Shown here piece after piece: positions 32,828-39,969 of a stretch of 64,000 nucleotides of DNA. The notes below the pieces were generated by a model. That model was given only the letters and a program-made list of their open reading frames with translations, ran no database searches and was not told where the DNA came from. Source of the DNA: JBJMLO01 sp045805265 (GTDB lineage: Bacteria > Actinomycetota > UBA4738 > JACQTL01); assembly GCA_045805265.1 (NCBI GenBank), contig JBJMLO010000025.1, positions 50,769-114,768 on the forward strand, read 5' to 3'. Numbering within the stretch: the stretch's first letter is position 1; the number at the start of each line of letters is the position of its first letter. Made by a program: the position numbers and the translations under genes.

Positions 32828-35344
32828 GTGGCGGGACCGGCGCCGGCCTCCGATGGGCCGGCGCCGGTCCTTCGCTTGGTCGAGGGCCTCCACTCGCTGG
32901 AACGCGCGTACTCGCGCGGGCACCACGGGCGGTGGTCGGCCCGGCGGCGCGCGCAACTGGTCGACGAGTGCCTGGTCCGGCTGTTCCGGTCCTCCGGCGT
33001 ACCGAACGGGGTCGCGCTGGCCGCGGTCGGCGGATACGGCCGGGGCGAGCTGGCGCCGGCGTCGGACATCGACCTGCTGCTGCTGCACGAGCTGCGCGAC
33101 GGGCGCGTGGTGCGCGAGCTGGCCGAGCGGCTGCTGTATCCGCTGTGGGATGCCGGGTTCGACGTGGGCCACGGCGTGCGGACGGTGAAGGAGTCGATGG
33201 CGCTCGCGGCGGAGCGGTTCGACGTGGCCACGGCGATGCTCGACGCGCGGCTGCTGGACGGGGACGCGGCGTTGTTCCACTCGCTGCGCGAACGGTTGTG
33301 GGAATGGAGCAGGAAACCCCGGACGGCGTGGGTCGACCGCCTGCGGGCGGCGGCGGACGTGCGGCGGGCGCGGTTCGGCTCGGCGTCGCAGCGGCTGGAG
33401 CCCGACGTGAAGGAGGGCTCCGGGGGGCTCCGGGACGTCCACACGCTGGGGTGGCTGGCGCCGGCCGTGGCCGGGGACGGCGGGATCCGCGGCCTGGAGT
33501 CGGCGGGGTTCCTCCGGGCGGCCGAGCGCGAGGCGTTGGAGGCCGCCGAGGAGTACCTGGTGCGCGTGCGCAGCGCGCTGCACCTGGAGGCCGGGAAGAA
33601 GGTCGACGTGCTCCGGCAGGACCTCCAGCCCCAGCTCGCGTCGGACCTGGGGTTCTCGGACGAGCCGGGGCTGTCGGCGCCCGACGGGCTGATGCGCGCG
33701 GTCTTCGAGCACGCCCGTGACGTGGAACACATCGGCGCGCAGGTGTTCGACCGCGTCACGCGGGGCGCCGCGTCGGCGACCGCGGTGCCGGGGGTCAGCG
33801 GGACCCCCGAGACGGTGATCGCTGCGTTCGCCCAGGCGGCGTCCCGAGGCGACTCGGTGCCGCCGGCCGACCTGGACATGGTGGACGCGGCCCGGCTCTC
33901 CGAGGTCGTGGAGTGGACCCCCAGCGTGCGCGACGCGTTCCTCGAGATCCTGCGGGCCGGCGAGCCGGGCGTCGGTGCGCTTGAGGCGCTGGACCGAGCG
34001 GAGCTGCTGGAGCGGTTCCTGCCGGCGTGGGGAGCCGTGCGGTGCCGGCCCCAGCGTGACCCGTATCACCGGTTCCCGGTCGACGTGCACCTGCTGGAGG
34101 CGCTGGCCGAGGTGTCGCGGCTGTTGCGAGGGCAGGCGCCGGCCGACGATCCCGTGGCCTCGCACGCCGCTGCGGCGGTGGGGGACACGGTCGACGGATT
34201 GCTGCTCGGTGCGCTATTCCACGACATCGGGAAAACCGGCCACGGGGGCCACGTGGCGGCCGGTTCGGTGATCGCCGGCGAGGCACTCGAGGCCATGGGC
34301 CTACCGGAGGAGACGCGCGACATGGCGCAGTTCCTGGTGGCGAACCACCTGCTGCTGGTGGACACGGCGACACGGCGGGACCTCGAGGACGAGGACCTGG
34401 TGCTGGGCGTCGCCGCGCAGATCGAGACCGAGGAACGGCTGGCCGCGTTGTACCTGCTGACGGTGGCCGACGCGTCGGCGACCGGGCCGCACGCCTGGAC
34501 GCCGTGGCGGGCGACGCTGGTCCGGGAGCTGGTGGCGAAGATCCAGCACGCGTTCGAGCGCGGCGAGATGGGCCACGAGGCGGCCGTGCGGATGGGGGAG
34601 CGGGCCGAGGCGCTCCGGGCCGCGCTCCGGGGCCAGCCCCTCGGCGAGATCGAGCGGTTCCTCGTGAGGATACCGAGGAACTACCTGCTCGGCGTCGCGC
34701 CGGAGCGGGCGGCTCGGCACTTCCCGCTGGTCTCGGCGCCCATCGGCGCGGTGGAGGTCCGGGCGCTGCACGAGCCGGGGCCGCGCCCGGGCACGTACGG
34801 GCTGGCGGTCGTGGCTCGCGACCGCCCCGGCCTGCTGTCGAGGATCGCCGGCGCGCTGGCCCTGAGCGGCCTGTCGATCCTGAGTGCCCAGGTCTTCACT
34901 ACGGAGGACGACGTCGCGATCGACCTGTTCGAGGTCGAGGGCGCGTTCCACGGCGACGTGGACGAGGATCGGTGGCGGAAGTTCCGCTCGACGCTCCGGA
35001 AGTCCGTCGAGGGCCGCCTGTCACTGGAGTACCGGGTGGCGGAGAAGCGCGGCTACTACCCCGCTCCTCGAGCGGGCATCCCCACCAAGGTCACCGTCGA
35101 CAACCGCGCGAGCGACTTCTTCACGATCATCGAGATCGCGACGGCCGACCGCATCGGTCTGCTGTTCGACGTGACTCGGACGCTGACCGACCTCCAGCTC
35201 GACGTCCACATCGCCAAGGTCGCCACCTACGGCGACCGCGTCATCGACGCCTTCTATGTCCGAGACGTCGTCGGCCGCAAGATCGAAGACCCCGACCACC
35301 AACGCGAGATCGTGACGGCCCTGAAGGCCCGGCTGAGCGAATAG
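32828..35344 (+). CDS. glnD: GlnD, PII-modifying nucleotidyltransferase/removing enzyme
   Basis: 838-residue bifunctional enzyme that attaches and removes a nucleotide on PII in response to glutamine. Nucleotidyltransferase motif VGGYGRGELAPASDID is at about 67-82, with the two catalytic Asp at the end. An HD domain with FHDIGKTGHGGH is at about 460-472 (demodifying activity). Two ACT domains follow near 660-730 (YGLAVVARDRPGLLSRI) and 765-838 (EIATADRIGLLFDVTRTL) and bind glutamine. It completes the actinobacterial order amtB-glnK-glnD; GTG start 13 bases after glnK. By analogy with Streptomyces and Corynebacterium it is probably an adenylyltransferase. Confidence 0.93.
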   Translation: MAGPAPASDGPAPVLRLVEGLHSLERAYSRGHHGRWSARRRAQLVDECLVRLFRSSGVPNGVALAAVGGYGRGELAPASDIDLLLLHELRDGRVVRELAERLLYPLWDAGFDVGHGVRTVKESMALAAERFDVATAMLDARLLDGDAALFHSLRERLWEWSRKPRTAWVDRLRAAADVRRARFGSASQRLEPDVKEGSGGLRDVHTLGWLAPAVAGDGGIRGLESAGFLRAAEREALEAAEEYLVRVRSALHLEAGKKVDVLRQDLQPQLASDLGFSDEPGLSAPDGLMRAVFEHARDVEHIGAQVFDRVTRGAASATAVPGVSGTPETVIAAFAQAASRGDSVPPADLDMVDAARLSEVVEWTPSVRDAFLEILRAGEPGVGALEALDRAELLERFLPAWGAVRCRPQRDPYHRFPVDVHLLEALAEVSRLLRGQAPADDPVASHAAAAVGDTVDGLLLGALFHDIGKTGHGGHVAAGSVIAGEALEAMGLPEETRDMAQFLVANHLLLVDTATRRDLEDEDLVLGVAAQIETEERLAALYLLTVADASATGPHAWTPWRATLVRELVAKIQHAFERGEMGHEAAVRMGERAEALRAALRGQPLGEIERFLVRIPRNYLLGVAPERAARHFPLVSAPIGAVEVRALHEPGPRPGTYGLAVVARDRPGLLSRIAGALALSGLSILSAQVFTTEDDVAIDLFEVEGAFHGDVDEDRWRKFRSTLRKSVEGRLSLEYRVAEKRGYYPAPRAGIPTKVTVDNRASDFFTIIEIATADRIGLLFDVTRTLTDLQLDVHIAKVATYGDRVIDAFYVRDVVGRKIEDPDHQREIVTALKARLSE

Positions 35345-35366
35345 GCGGCCCTGCGGCCGACCGCGT

Positions 35367-36080
35367 TCACTCCAACTGTGCCGTGGTGCCGAGCAGGTCG
35401 GCCATGCGCTCGGCGTAGATCGGGCCGATGCCCTTCTCTTCGTGCTTGAAGTAGCAGAAGACGTCGTGGCCGGACTCCAGGGCTCCGCGAGCGCGGCCGG
35501 CCCAGGCCTCGAGCTGCTCGTCGGTGTAGATCTCCTTGCGGAGGCGGAGATAGCAGAAGGGTTCCCAGGAATCCGACGGCGCGGCCTGTTCGTCGGTCTC
35601 CGCCGTGCACCACGCGATGCCGCGTTCGCGGAGCACCTTGCGCGCGTCCTCCCACGACGGGTGGCGGAACTCCATCGCGTACCGGCCGCCCTCCGGCAGG
35701 GTGTCGAGGAAGGTGTTCAGCCGGTCGCGGTCGAACTGCAGGTTCGGTGGACACTGGAACAGGATCACGCCGAGGCGGTCGCCGAGCCGCTTCGCCCGTT
35801 CCAGGAAGAACGCGACGTCGCCCTCGGCGTCCTTCAGCCGGCGCCGGTGGGTGATGGTCTGGTGGGCCTTGAGCGTGAACAGGAACCCATCGGGCGTCTG
35901 CTCGCGCCACGCGTCGAGCGTCGTCTCGCTGGGGTGGCGGCGGAAGGTGTAGTTGATCTCCACGGAGCCGAACTTGGACGCGAAGTACCGCAATTGGTCC
36001 TTCGTCTTCAACTCCTGCGGGTAGAACACGCCCTTCCACTCCGCGTACGCGTACCCTGACGTGCCGAGAAACAGGGTCAT
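35367..36080 (-). CDS. DUF72 family protein
   Basis: 237-residue TIM-barrel-like protein of the DUF72 (YecE) family. Typical blocks are FLGTSGYAYAEWKGVFYP at the N-terminus, FASKFGSVEINYTFRR, FLFTLKAHQTITH, FQCPPNLQFD and YAMEFRHPSW. The family has no established function; some members are linked to DNA repair or sugar metabolism only by context. The ATG at 36080 follows GGGGCGCG, one arm of an 8-base inverted repeat (36081-36088 and 36098-36105) in the 39-base gap before the divergent hydrolase gene. Confidence 0.85.
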   Translation of the reverse strand: MTLFLGTSGYAYAEWKGVFYPQELKTKDQLRYFASKFGSVEINYTFRRHPSETTLDAWREQTPDGFLFTLKAHQTITHRRRLKDAEGDVAFFLERAKRLGDRLGVILFQCPPNLQFDRDRLNTFLDTLPEGGRYAMEFRHPSWEDARKVLRERGIAWCTAETDEQAAPSDSWEPFCYLRLRKEIYTDEQLEAWAGRARGALESGHDVFCYFKHEEKGIGPIYAERMADLLGTTAQLE

Positions 36081-36119
36081 GGGGCGCGATTCTCCCACGC
36101 GCCCCGGCGGGAGGAGCCG

Positions 36120-36782
36120 GTGACCGAGGAACGCATCGAGATCGAGACGCCGAAGGGACCCGTGTCGGGGCTGTGGGCGGAGGTCCCATCCCCTCGGGCG
36201 GTCGTCTGCGTGGCGCACGGAGCGGGGGGGACCATGGAGAACCCGTTGCTCGACGGCTTCTGCGCGAGCCTGAACTCCGCCTCGTACGACACGCTCCGGT
36301 TCAACTTCCCCTACTCCGAGCAGGGCAGGAAGGCCCCGGATCGTCCGGACGTCCTGATCGCGACGTGGCGGGCCGTGGTCGAGGCGGCGCGGAGCCGGGT
36401 TCAGGATGTGGAGGTCTACGCCGCCGGGAAGTCGATGGGCGGCCGGATCGCGTCCATGGCCGCGGCGGACGGCATGCGGGTCGGCGGGATCGTGTTCATC
36501 GGCTATCCGCTCCATCCGCCGGGGAACCCGGCGAAGATCCGCGACGAGCACCTCCCCCGCGTGCACGCGCCGATGCTGTTCCTGCAGGGAACCGACGACC
36601 CGTTCGCGCAGTGGGAGCTCGTACAGGATCTGGTGAAGCGGCTCGGCCACTGGGCCCAGCTGCACAAGGTCGAGGGTGGCGACCACTCGTTCCGGGTCCG
36701 CGGCGCGCGCCGGCCCGCCGAGGAAACTGGGCGGCTCCTGGGCTCGGTCGCCGCCCGCTTCATCCAGGGCGCTGCAATCTAG
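36120..36782 (+). CDS. Alpha/beta hydrolase, KANL3/Tex30-like
   Basis: 220-residue alpha/beta hydrolase. It begins VSGLWAEVPSPRAVVCVAHGAGG (His-Gly oxyanion region), has LRFNFPYSEQGRKAPDRP, the nucleophile motif GKSMGGRIAS, the acid in FLQGTDDPFAQW and the His in GGDHSFRV. This combination is that of the KANL3/Tex30 or dienelactone-hydrolase-like group; the substrate is unknown. GTG start with GGGAGGAG three bases upstream. Divergent from DUF72, and its stop overlaps the GTG of the following small gene by one base. Confidence 0.8.
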   Translation: MTEERIEIETPKGPVSGLWAEVPSPRAVVCVAHGAGGTMENPLLDGFCASLNSASYDTLRFNFPYSEQGRKAPDRPDVLIATWRAVVEAARSRVQDVEVYAAGKSMGGRIASMAAADGMRVGGIVFIGYPLHPPGNPAKIRDEHLPRVHAPMLFLQGTDDPFAQWELVQDLVKRLGHWAQLHKVEGGDHSFRVRGARRPAEETGRLLGSVAARFIQGAAI

Positions 36783-37051
36783 TGCCGCGCAAGCACCGCT
36801 CCGCCCGCGAACGCCCCGGCCCGCCCGAGCCCGTCCATGGCCGCCTCGCCGCCCCCGAGTGGGCGCTGGTCGGCTGGGCGGATGTCCGCGCTGTCACCGG
36901 CGACAAGGCCTACCGCTGCCCCGGCTGCGACCACGAGATCCGCCGCGGCGTCGCCCACCTGGTCGTGGTCCCCGACGACGACCCCGACGACCGCCGTCAC
37001 TGGCACACCGAGTGCTGGCGAAAAGAGCTCCGGCGCACCCGCACCCGCTGA
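36782..37051 (+). CDS. Small zinc-finger-like protein
   Basis: 89 residues. A basic start (VPRKHRSARERPG) is followed by LAAPEWALVGWADVRAV and a likely zinc site formed by CPGCDHEI and HWHTECW. Similar small proteins follow alpha/beta hydrolase genes in other actinobacteria, but I know of no function. The GTG at 36782 shares one base with the preceding TAG, so it is very probably translated with that gene. Confidence 0.65.
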   Translation: MPRKHRSARERPGPPEPVHGRLAAPEWALVGWADVRAVTGDKAYRCPGCDHEIRRGVAHLVVVPDDDPDDRRHWHTECWRKELRRTRTR

Positions 37052-37136
37052 TCAAGTCAGTCTGGTGACAAGACCCTGGCATGGGGTGTCGTACGGACGC
37101 TTCGTGGCCGAACCGGCCCTAGGGTACGCTGAGCCG

Positions 37137-37448
37137 ATGGCCGCGGTTTCTTCGTCTGGAACCGTCTGGATCGCGTGGGACGAGGACCATTACATCGGCT
37201 ACTGGGATGCTGAGCCCGACGCACCACGTGCACCGCTAGAACAGATGCCGGACTTCGAGGCGAGTGCAGGCGCCCTCGCCTGGGGCCGGGCGCGCGCCAG
37301 CAGGGTCATCATCCGACCGGAGTCTGACCCAGGAGTGCATTACTGGGCCGGGTCGGCCGACCCTCCAGACGATCTGCGCGCTTTCCCTCGGTACGAAGCA
37401 GGGTCAGCGGGCCTCAGGTGTCATTTTCTCCATGCTGGGGTGGGCTAG
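37137..37448 (+). CDS. Small hypothetical protein
   Basis: 103 residues, family not recognised: VWIAWDEDHYIGYWDAEPD, then GALAWGRARASRVIIRPESD and HYWAGSADPPDDL. It is acidic, soluble and unlike a random frame. A TACGCT box (37125-37130) ends six bases before the ATG, the best leaderless-type start in this part of the window. The last 60 bases may not be conserved. Confidence 0.45.
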   Translation: MAAVSSSGTVWIAWDEDHYIGYWDAEPDAPRAPLEQMPDFEASAGALAWGRARASRVIIRPESDPGVHYWAGSADPPDDLRAFPRYEAGSAGLRCHFLHAGVG

Positions 37449-37470
37449 ACCCTCCTCGGCAGGCGGGCGT

Positions 37471-37593
37471 GTGCGCTCCCGTCCGGAGTCGCGGAGGCCG
37501 CCGTGTCCCGGGTGTCAGGCGCCGATGGAGCCGGAACACGCGCACCACAAGTGTCCGGGGTGCGGGTACGTCGAGCCCTGCTGCGGGTGGTAG
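37471..37593 (+). CDS. Very small zinc-ribbon protein
   Basis: About 40 residues: an Arg/Pro-rich start and then CPGCQAPMEPEHAHHKCPGC with GYVEPCC. Two CPxC knuckles 18 residues apart plus a His-rich turn should bind zinc. Short proteins with this CP-C...EHAH...CP-CG...CC pattern recur in actinobacterial genomes. GTG 37471 is used; an in-frame ATG at 37432 would add 13 residues and overlap the preceding frame. Confidence 0.5.
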   Translation: MRSRPESRRPPCPGCQAPMEPEHAHHKCPGCGYVEPCCGW

Positions 37594-37667
37594 CCGGCCG
37601 TTCCTCGAACACGCGGTACTGACCCCAGCCAACTGACCGGGCCAAGCCGCGGCGGCATGTTTGTCCC

Positions 37668-37694
37668 GTTTCCTCCTTCCGGGGGGGTGGGTAG
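37668..37694 (+). promoter_or_regulatory. Candidate SigB/SigF-type stress promoter for the PfpI/DJ-1 gene
   Basis: GTTT (37668-37671) and GGGTAG (37689-37694) are 17 bases apart, close to the general-stress sigma consensus GTTT-n14-17-GGGTAT of actinobacteria. The -10 ends 36 bases before the ATG at 37731, which has GGGAGGAGG upstream. PfpI/DJ-1 proteins are common members of general stress regulons, which fits. Confidence 0.45.
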
Positions 37695-37730
37695 GTCCAT
37701 ATAGGGGCCCACGAGCGGGAGGAGGCCACG

Positions 37731-38306
37731 ATGGCGAACCAGCTGAAGGGCATGAAGATCGCGTTCCTGGCCACCGATGGGGTGGAGCAGGTCGAGTTGA
37801 CGGAGCCTTGGAAGGCCGTGGAGAAGGCCGGGGGCACGCCCGAGCTGATCTCGATCAAGCAGGGCGAGATCCAGGGCGTGAACCACATGGACAAGGGCGA
37901 CACGTTCAAGGTGGACAAGCACGTATCGAAGGCGAAGCCCGACGACTACGCGGGGATCGTCCAGCCGGGCGGCGTCGCCAACCCGGACTTCCTGCGCATG
38001 GACGAGGGGGCGGTGAAGTTCTTCCGCTCGTTCTTCGACGCGGGGAAGCCGGCCGGCGTGATCTGCCACGGGCCGTGGATGCTCGTGGAGGCGAACGTGG
38101 CCAGGGGCCGGACCATCACCAGCTGGCCCAGCCTCAAGACCGATATTCGCAACGCTGGCGGCACATGGGTCGACGAGGAGTGCGTCGTCGACAACGGTCT
38201 GGTGACGAGCCGCAAGCCCGACGACCTCCCGGCGTTCTGCGCCAAGATCGTCGAGGAGTTCGCCGAGGGCGCCCACGCCCACACAGGCCAGCGCAAGGCC
38301 TCATAG
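37731..38306 (+). CDS. PfpI/DJ-1 superfamily protein (stress-type glutamine amidotransferase-like)
   Basis: 191 residues of the DJ-1/PfpI fold. The nucleophile elbow GVICHGPWML has Cys112-His113, the conserved Glu is in the DGVEQVEL region, and the C-terminal DDLPAFCAKIVEEF helix is typical of the PfpI/YhbO/YraA subgroup. These proteins are linked to protein and nucleotide glyoxal damage repair and to general stress; peptidase activity is doubtful. The gene is monocistronic, with its own stress-type promoter in front and a strong hairpin behind it. Confidence 0.85.
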   Translation: MANQLKGMKIAFLATDGVEQVELTEPWKAVEKAGGTPELISIKQGEIQGVNHMDKGDTFKVDKHVSKAKPDDYAGIVQPGGVANPDFLRMDEGAVKFFRSFFDAGKPAGVICHGPWMLVEANVARGRTITSWPSLKTDIRNAGGTWVDEECVVDNGLVTSRKPDDLPAFCAKIVEEFAEGAHAHTGQRKAS

Positions 38307-38342
38307 CGGAAGCGCCATCCCAGAAGGAAAGGGGCCCCGGAA

Positions 38343-38379
38343 GAACGGGGCGGGAGCCGTCACGGTTCCCGCCCCGTTC
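38343..38379 (+). terminator. Large hairpin downstream of the PfpI/DJ-1 gene
   Basis: A perfect 13-base stem (GAACGGGGCGGGA with TCCCGCCCCGTTC) can extend further inward through CCGT/ACGG. It lies 37 bases after the stop codon. No U tract follows, as is usual for high-GC actinobacterial terminators, so it may end transcription or protect the 3' end. Confidence 0.5.
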
Positions 38380-38412
38380 GCGTTCCGGGGCGGCCGGTAG
38401 GGTAGACGCGCC

Positions 38413-38781
38413 GTGAGGGAGGTCCGCGCCGTGATGTGGGAAGCCGACGGACGGTGGCACGCCCGGGTCGACGGCGACGAGTTCCGGGAACGCAGCGCGA
38501 CGACCCGCGAGCGGTGCGTCGCCGAGCTTCGAAAGGCGGCCGGCGACGCCTTGCTGACCGTCGAGGTCCGGCCCGCGCTCGTCGGGGTCGCCGAGGCAGC
38601 CGCGCTGCTCGGCTGGGACAAGCGGCGGATCTTCACCTACCTGGGGCGAGGCTCGTTCCCGGAGCCGCTCGCCACGCTGGCCTCGGGCCGCGTGTGGCGG
38701 CGCGAGGACATCGCCGCGTTCGCCGCCACCCGCACAACCCGCAAGCGAACCGGCTCGGCGAATGGAGGCTCTCAGCGGTGA
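38413..38781 (+). CDS. Small protein with excisionase/MerR-like helix-turn-helix
   Basis: 122 residues. The N-terminal half resembles a HicB-type beta-sheet (VMWEADGRWHARVDGDEF then a helix). The C-terminal half reads LVGVAEAAALLGWDKRRIFTYLGRG and WRREDIAAFAA, a winged helix-turn-helix of the excisionase/MerR kind. It may therefore bind DNA. GTG start, with a TAGGGT box nine bases upstream. It overlaps the downstream phosphatase gene by four bases. There is no toxin or phage gene beside it. Confidence 0.6.
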   Translation: MREVRAVMWEADGRWHARVDGDEFRERSATTRERCVAELRKAAGDALLTVEVRPALVGVAEAAALLGWDKRRIFTYLGRGSFPEPLATLASGRVWRREDIAAFAATRTTRKRTGSANGGSQR

Positions 38782-39473
38782 GCCGCCACGCGAACGCCGG
38801 CCGCCGCCTGTTCCTGATCCGGCACGGGCGCGTCGACTTCGACGCCCGGGACGCATTCTGGCAGTCGCCGCGGGGCAGGCAGTGGGACCCGCCGCTCGGC
38901 CCCGAGGGCCGGGAGCAGGCAGAGCGTCTCGCCGCCCGGCTGCTGGCGATGCGCCGTCCGGCCGGGGTCTACGTCTCCCCCTTCACCCGGTGCCTCCAGA
39001 CGGTGGCTCCATTCGCGGAGGCCGCCGGGGTCGAGCCGGTCCCCGACGAGGACGTCGGCGAGGTGTTCATCGGTGAGTGGGAGGGAGTTCCGTTCGAGGA
39101 GATCGTCGCCACCAGCGAGGAGGTCGCCCGCCGGGCTCGCGACTTCGAGGCGATGTTCAGCGCGGCGCCCGGCGCCGAGACGGCGAGGGAGCTCCGCGCC
39201 CGGGTCGTGCCGGCGGTCGAGCGGATGCTGGAGACCCACCCCAACGGCGACGTCGTGGTCGTCACCCACGGCGGGGTCATCAACTCGTACGCCGGCCGGG
39301 TCCTCGGCATCGACCACGACATGTTCTACGTGCCCGAGAACACCTCGTTCACGACCTTCGACCTCGACGGCGACGGACGCAGCCTCAGATTCCTGAACGA
39401 CGTCCTGCACCTGGTCCAGCCGGGGCTGTTCGCGCCTCCGGCAGGGGCCGACGCGGGCCATTCGGCGGACTGA
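38778..39473 (+). CDS. Histidine phosphatase (phosphoglycerate-mutase-like)
   Basis: 231-residue member of the histidine phosphatase superfamily. The catalytic RHG is at 15-17 (His16), the second catalytic His is in VVVTHGGVINSY, and YVSPFTRCLQTV supplies the phosphate-binding Arg. It is likely a phosphatase acting on small phosphate esters; the family also contains phosphoglycerate mutases and alpha-ribazole phosphatases, and the substrate cannot be read here. GTG start overlaps the upstream gene (GTGA). Its stop lies inside a palindrome that may control the next gene. Confidence 0.82.
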   Translation: MSRHANAGRRLFLIRHGRVDFDARDAFWQSPRGRQWDPPLGPEGREQAERLAARLLAMRRPAGVYVSPFTRCLQTVAPFAEAAGVEPVPDEDVGEVFIGEWEGVPFEEIVATSEEVARRARDFEAMFSAAPGAETARELRARVVPAVERMLETHPNGDVVVVTHGGVINSYAGRVLGIDHDMFYVPENTSFTTFDLDGDGRSLRFLNDVLHLVQPGLFAPPAGADAGHSAD

Positions 39474-39510
39474 CCGGCGGTCAGTCGCGGGGGACCCTTC
39501 TGGCTATACT
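39470..39510 (+). promoter_or_regulatory. Palindromic operator and -10 element before the SCP2 gene
   Basis: CTGACCG-G-CGGTCAG (39470-39484) is a perfect 7-base inverted repeat of the type bound by TetR-family repressors. A near-consensus -10, TATACT, is at 39505-39510, so the palindrome covers the -35 position. The ATG at 39540 follows AAGGAGG. It is thus a candidate regulated promoter; the regulator is not in this window. Confidence 0.4.
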
Positions 39511-39539
39511 GCCCGGGTCCATCGACCAAGGAGGCACAA

Positions 39540-39923
39540 ATGGCCGTGAAGTTCCTCTCCGATGAATGGGCGGACGAGGTCAAGAAGGCCCTGTCGTCGA
39601 GCGACGCGGTGAAGTCGGCCGCAGGCACCATGGCCGCCCGCGTCCAGCAGGTCGTGAACGGCCCCGACGGCGAGACGAAGTACTGGTTCAAGCTGGAGAA
39701 TGGCAACGTGGACCTCGGTCTCGGCGACATCGACAATCCGGACGCGACGATCACGCAGGACTACGACACCGCGGCCGCGCTGTCGAAGAACGAGCTCACC
39801 GGGACCGCCGCGTACATGAGCGGGAAGCTCCGCGTGAACGGCGACCTCATGAAGCTGATGCAGCTGCAGGGCGTCCTCGGGCAGCTGCCGACGGCGCTGA
39901 AGGACATCGACGTCGAATACTGA
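39540..39923 (+). CDS. SCP2-type sterol/lipid-transfer protein
   Basis: 127-residue stand-alone SCP2 domain. Such proteins bind acyl-CoA, sterol or other lipids in a hydrophobic groove. The sequence KFLSDEWADEVKKALSS, then KYWFKLENGNVDLGLGDIDNPDATI and GTAAYMSGKLRVNGDLMKLMQ follows the family closely. AAGGAGG is placed six bases before the ATG. It has its own promoter and a hairpin after the stop, so it is probably monocistronic. Confidence 0.85.
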   Translation: MAVKFLSDEWADEVKKALSSSDAVKSAAGTMAARVQQVVNGPDGETKYWFKLENGNVDLGLGDIDNPDATITQDYDTAAALSKNELTGTAAYMSGKLRVNGDLMKLMQLQGVLGQLPTALKDIDVEY

Positions 39924-39941
39924 TCCCGAGCGGCACACCGG

Positions 39942-39969
39942 CGGGCCGGGGCGATCTCGCTCCGGCCCG
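39942..39969 (+). terminator. Hairpin after the SCP2 gene
   Basis: CGGGCCGG (39942-39949) pairs with CCGGCCCG (39962-39969), and the stem continues inward with one G-U pair through GCGA/TCGC. It starts 19 bases after the SCP2 stop and ends at the TTG used as start of the next gene, so it could also hide that start. Confidence 0.4.
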
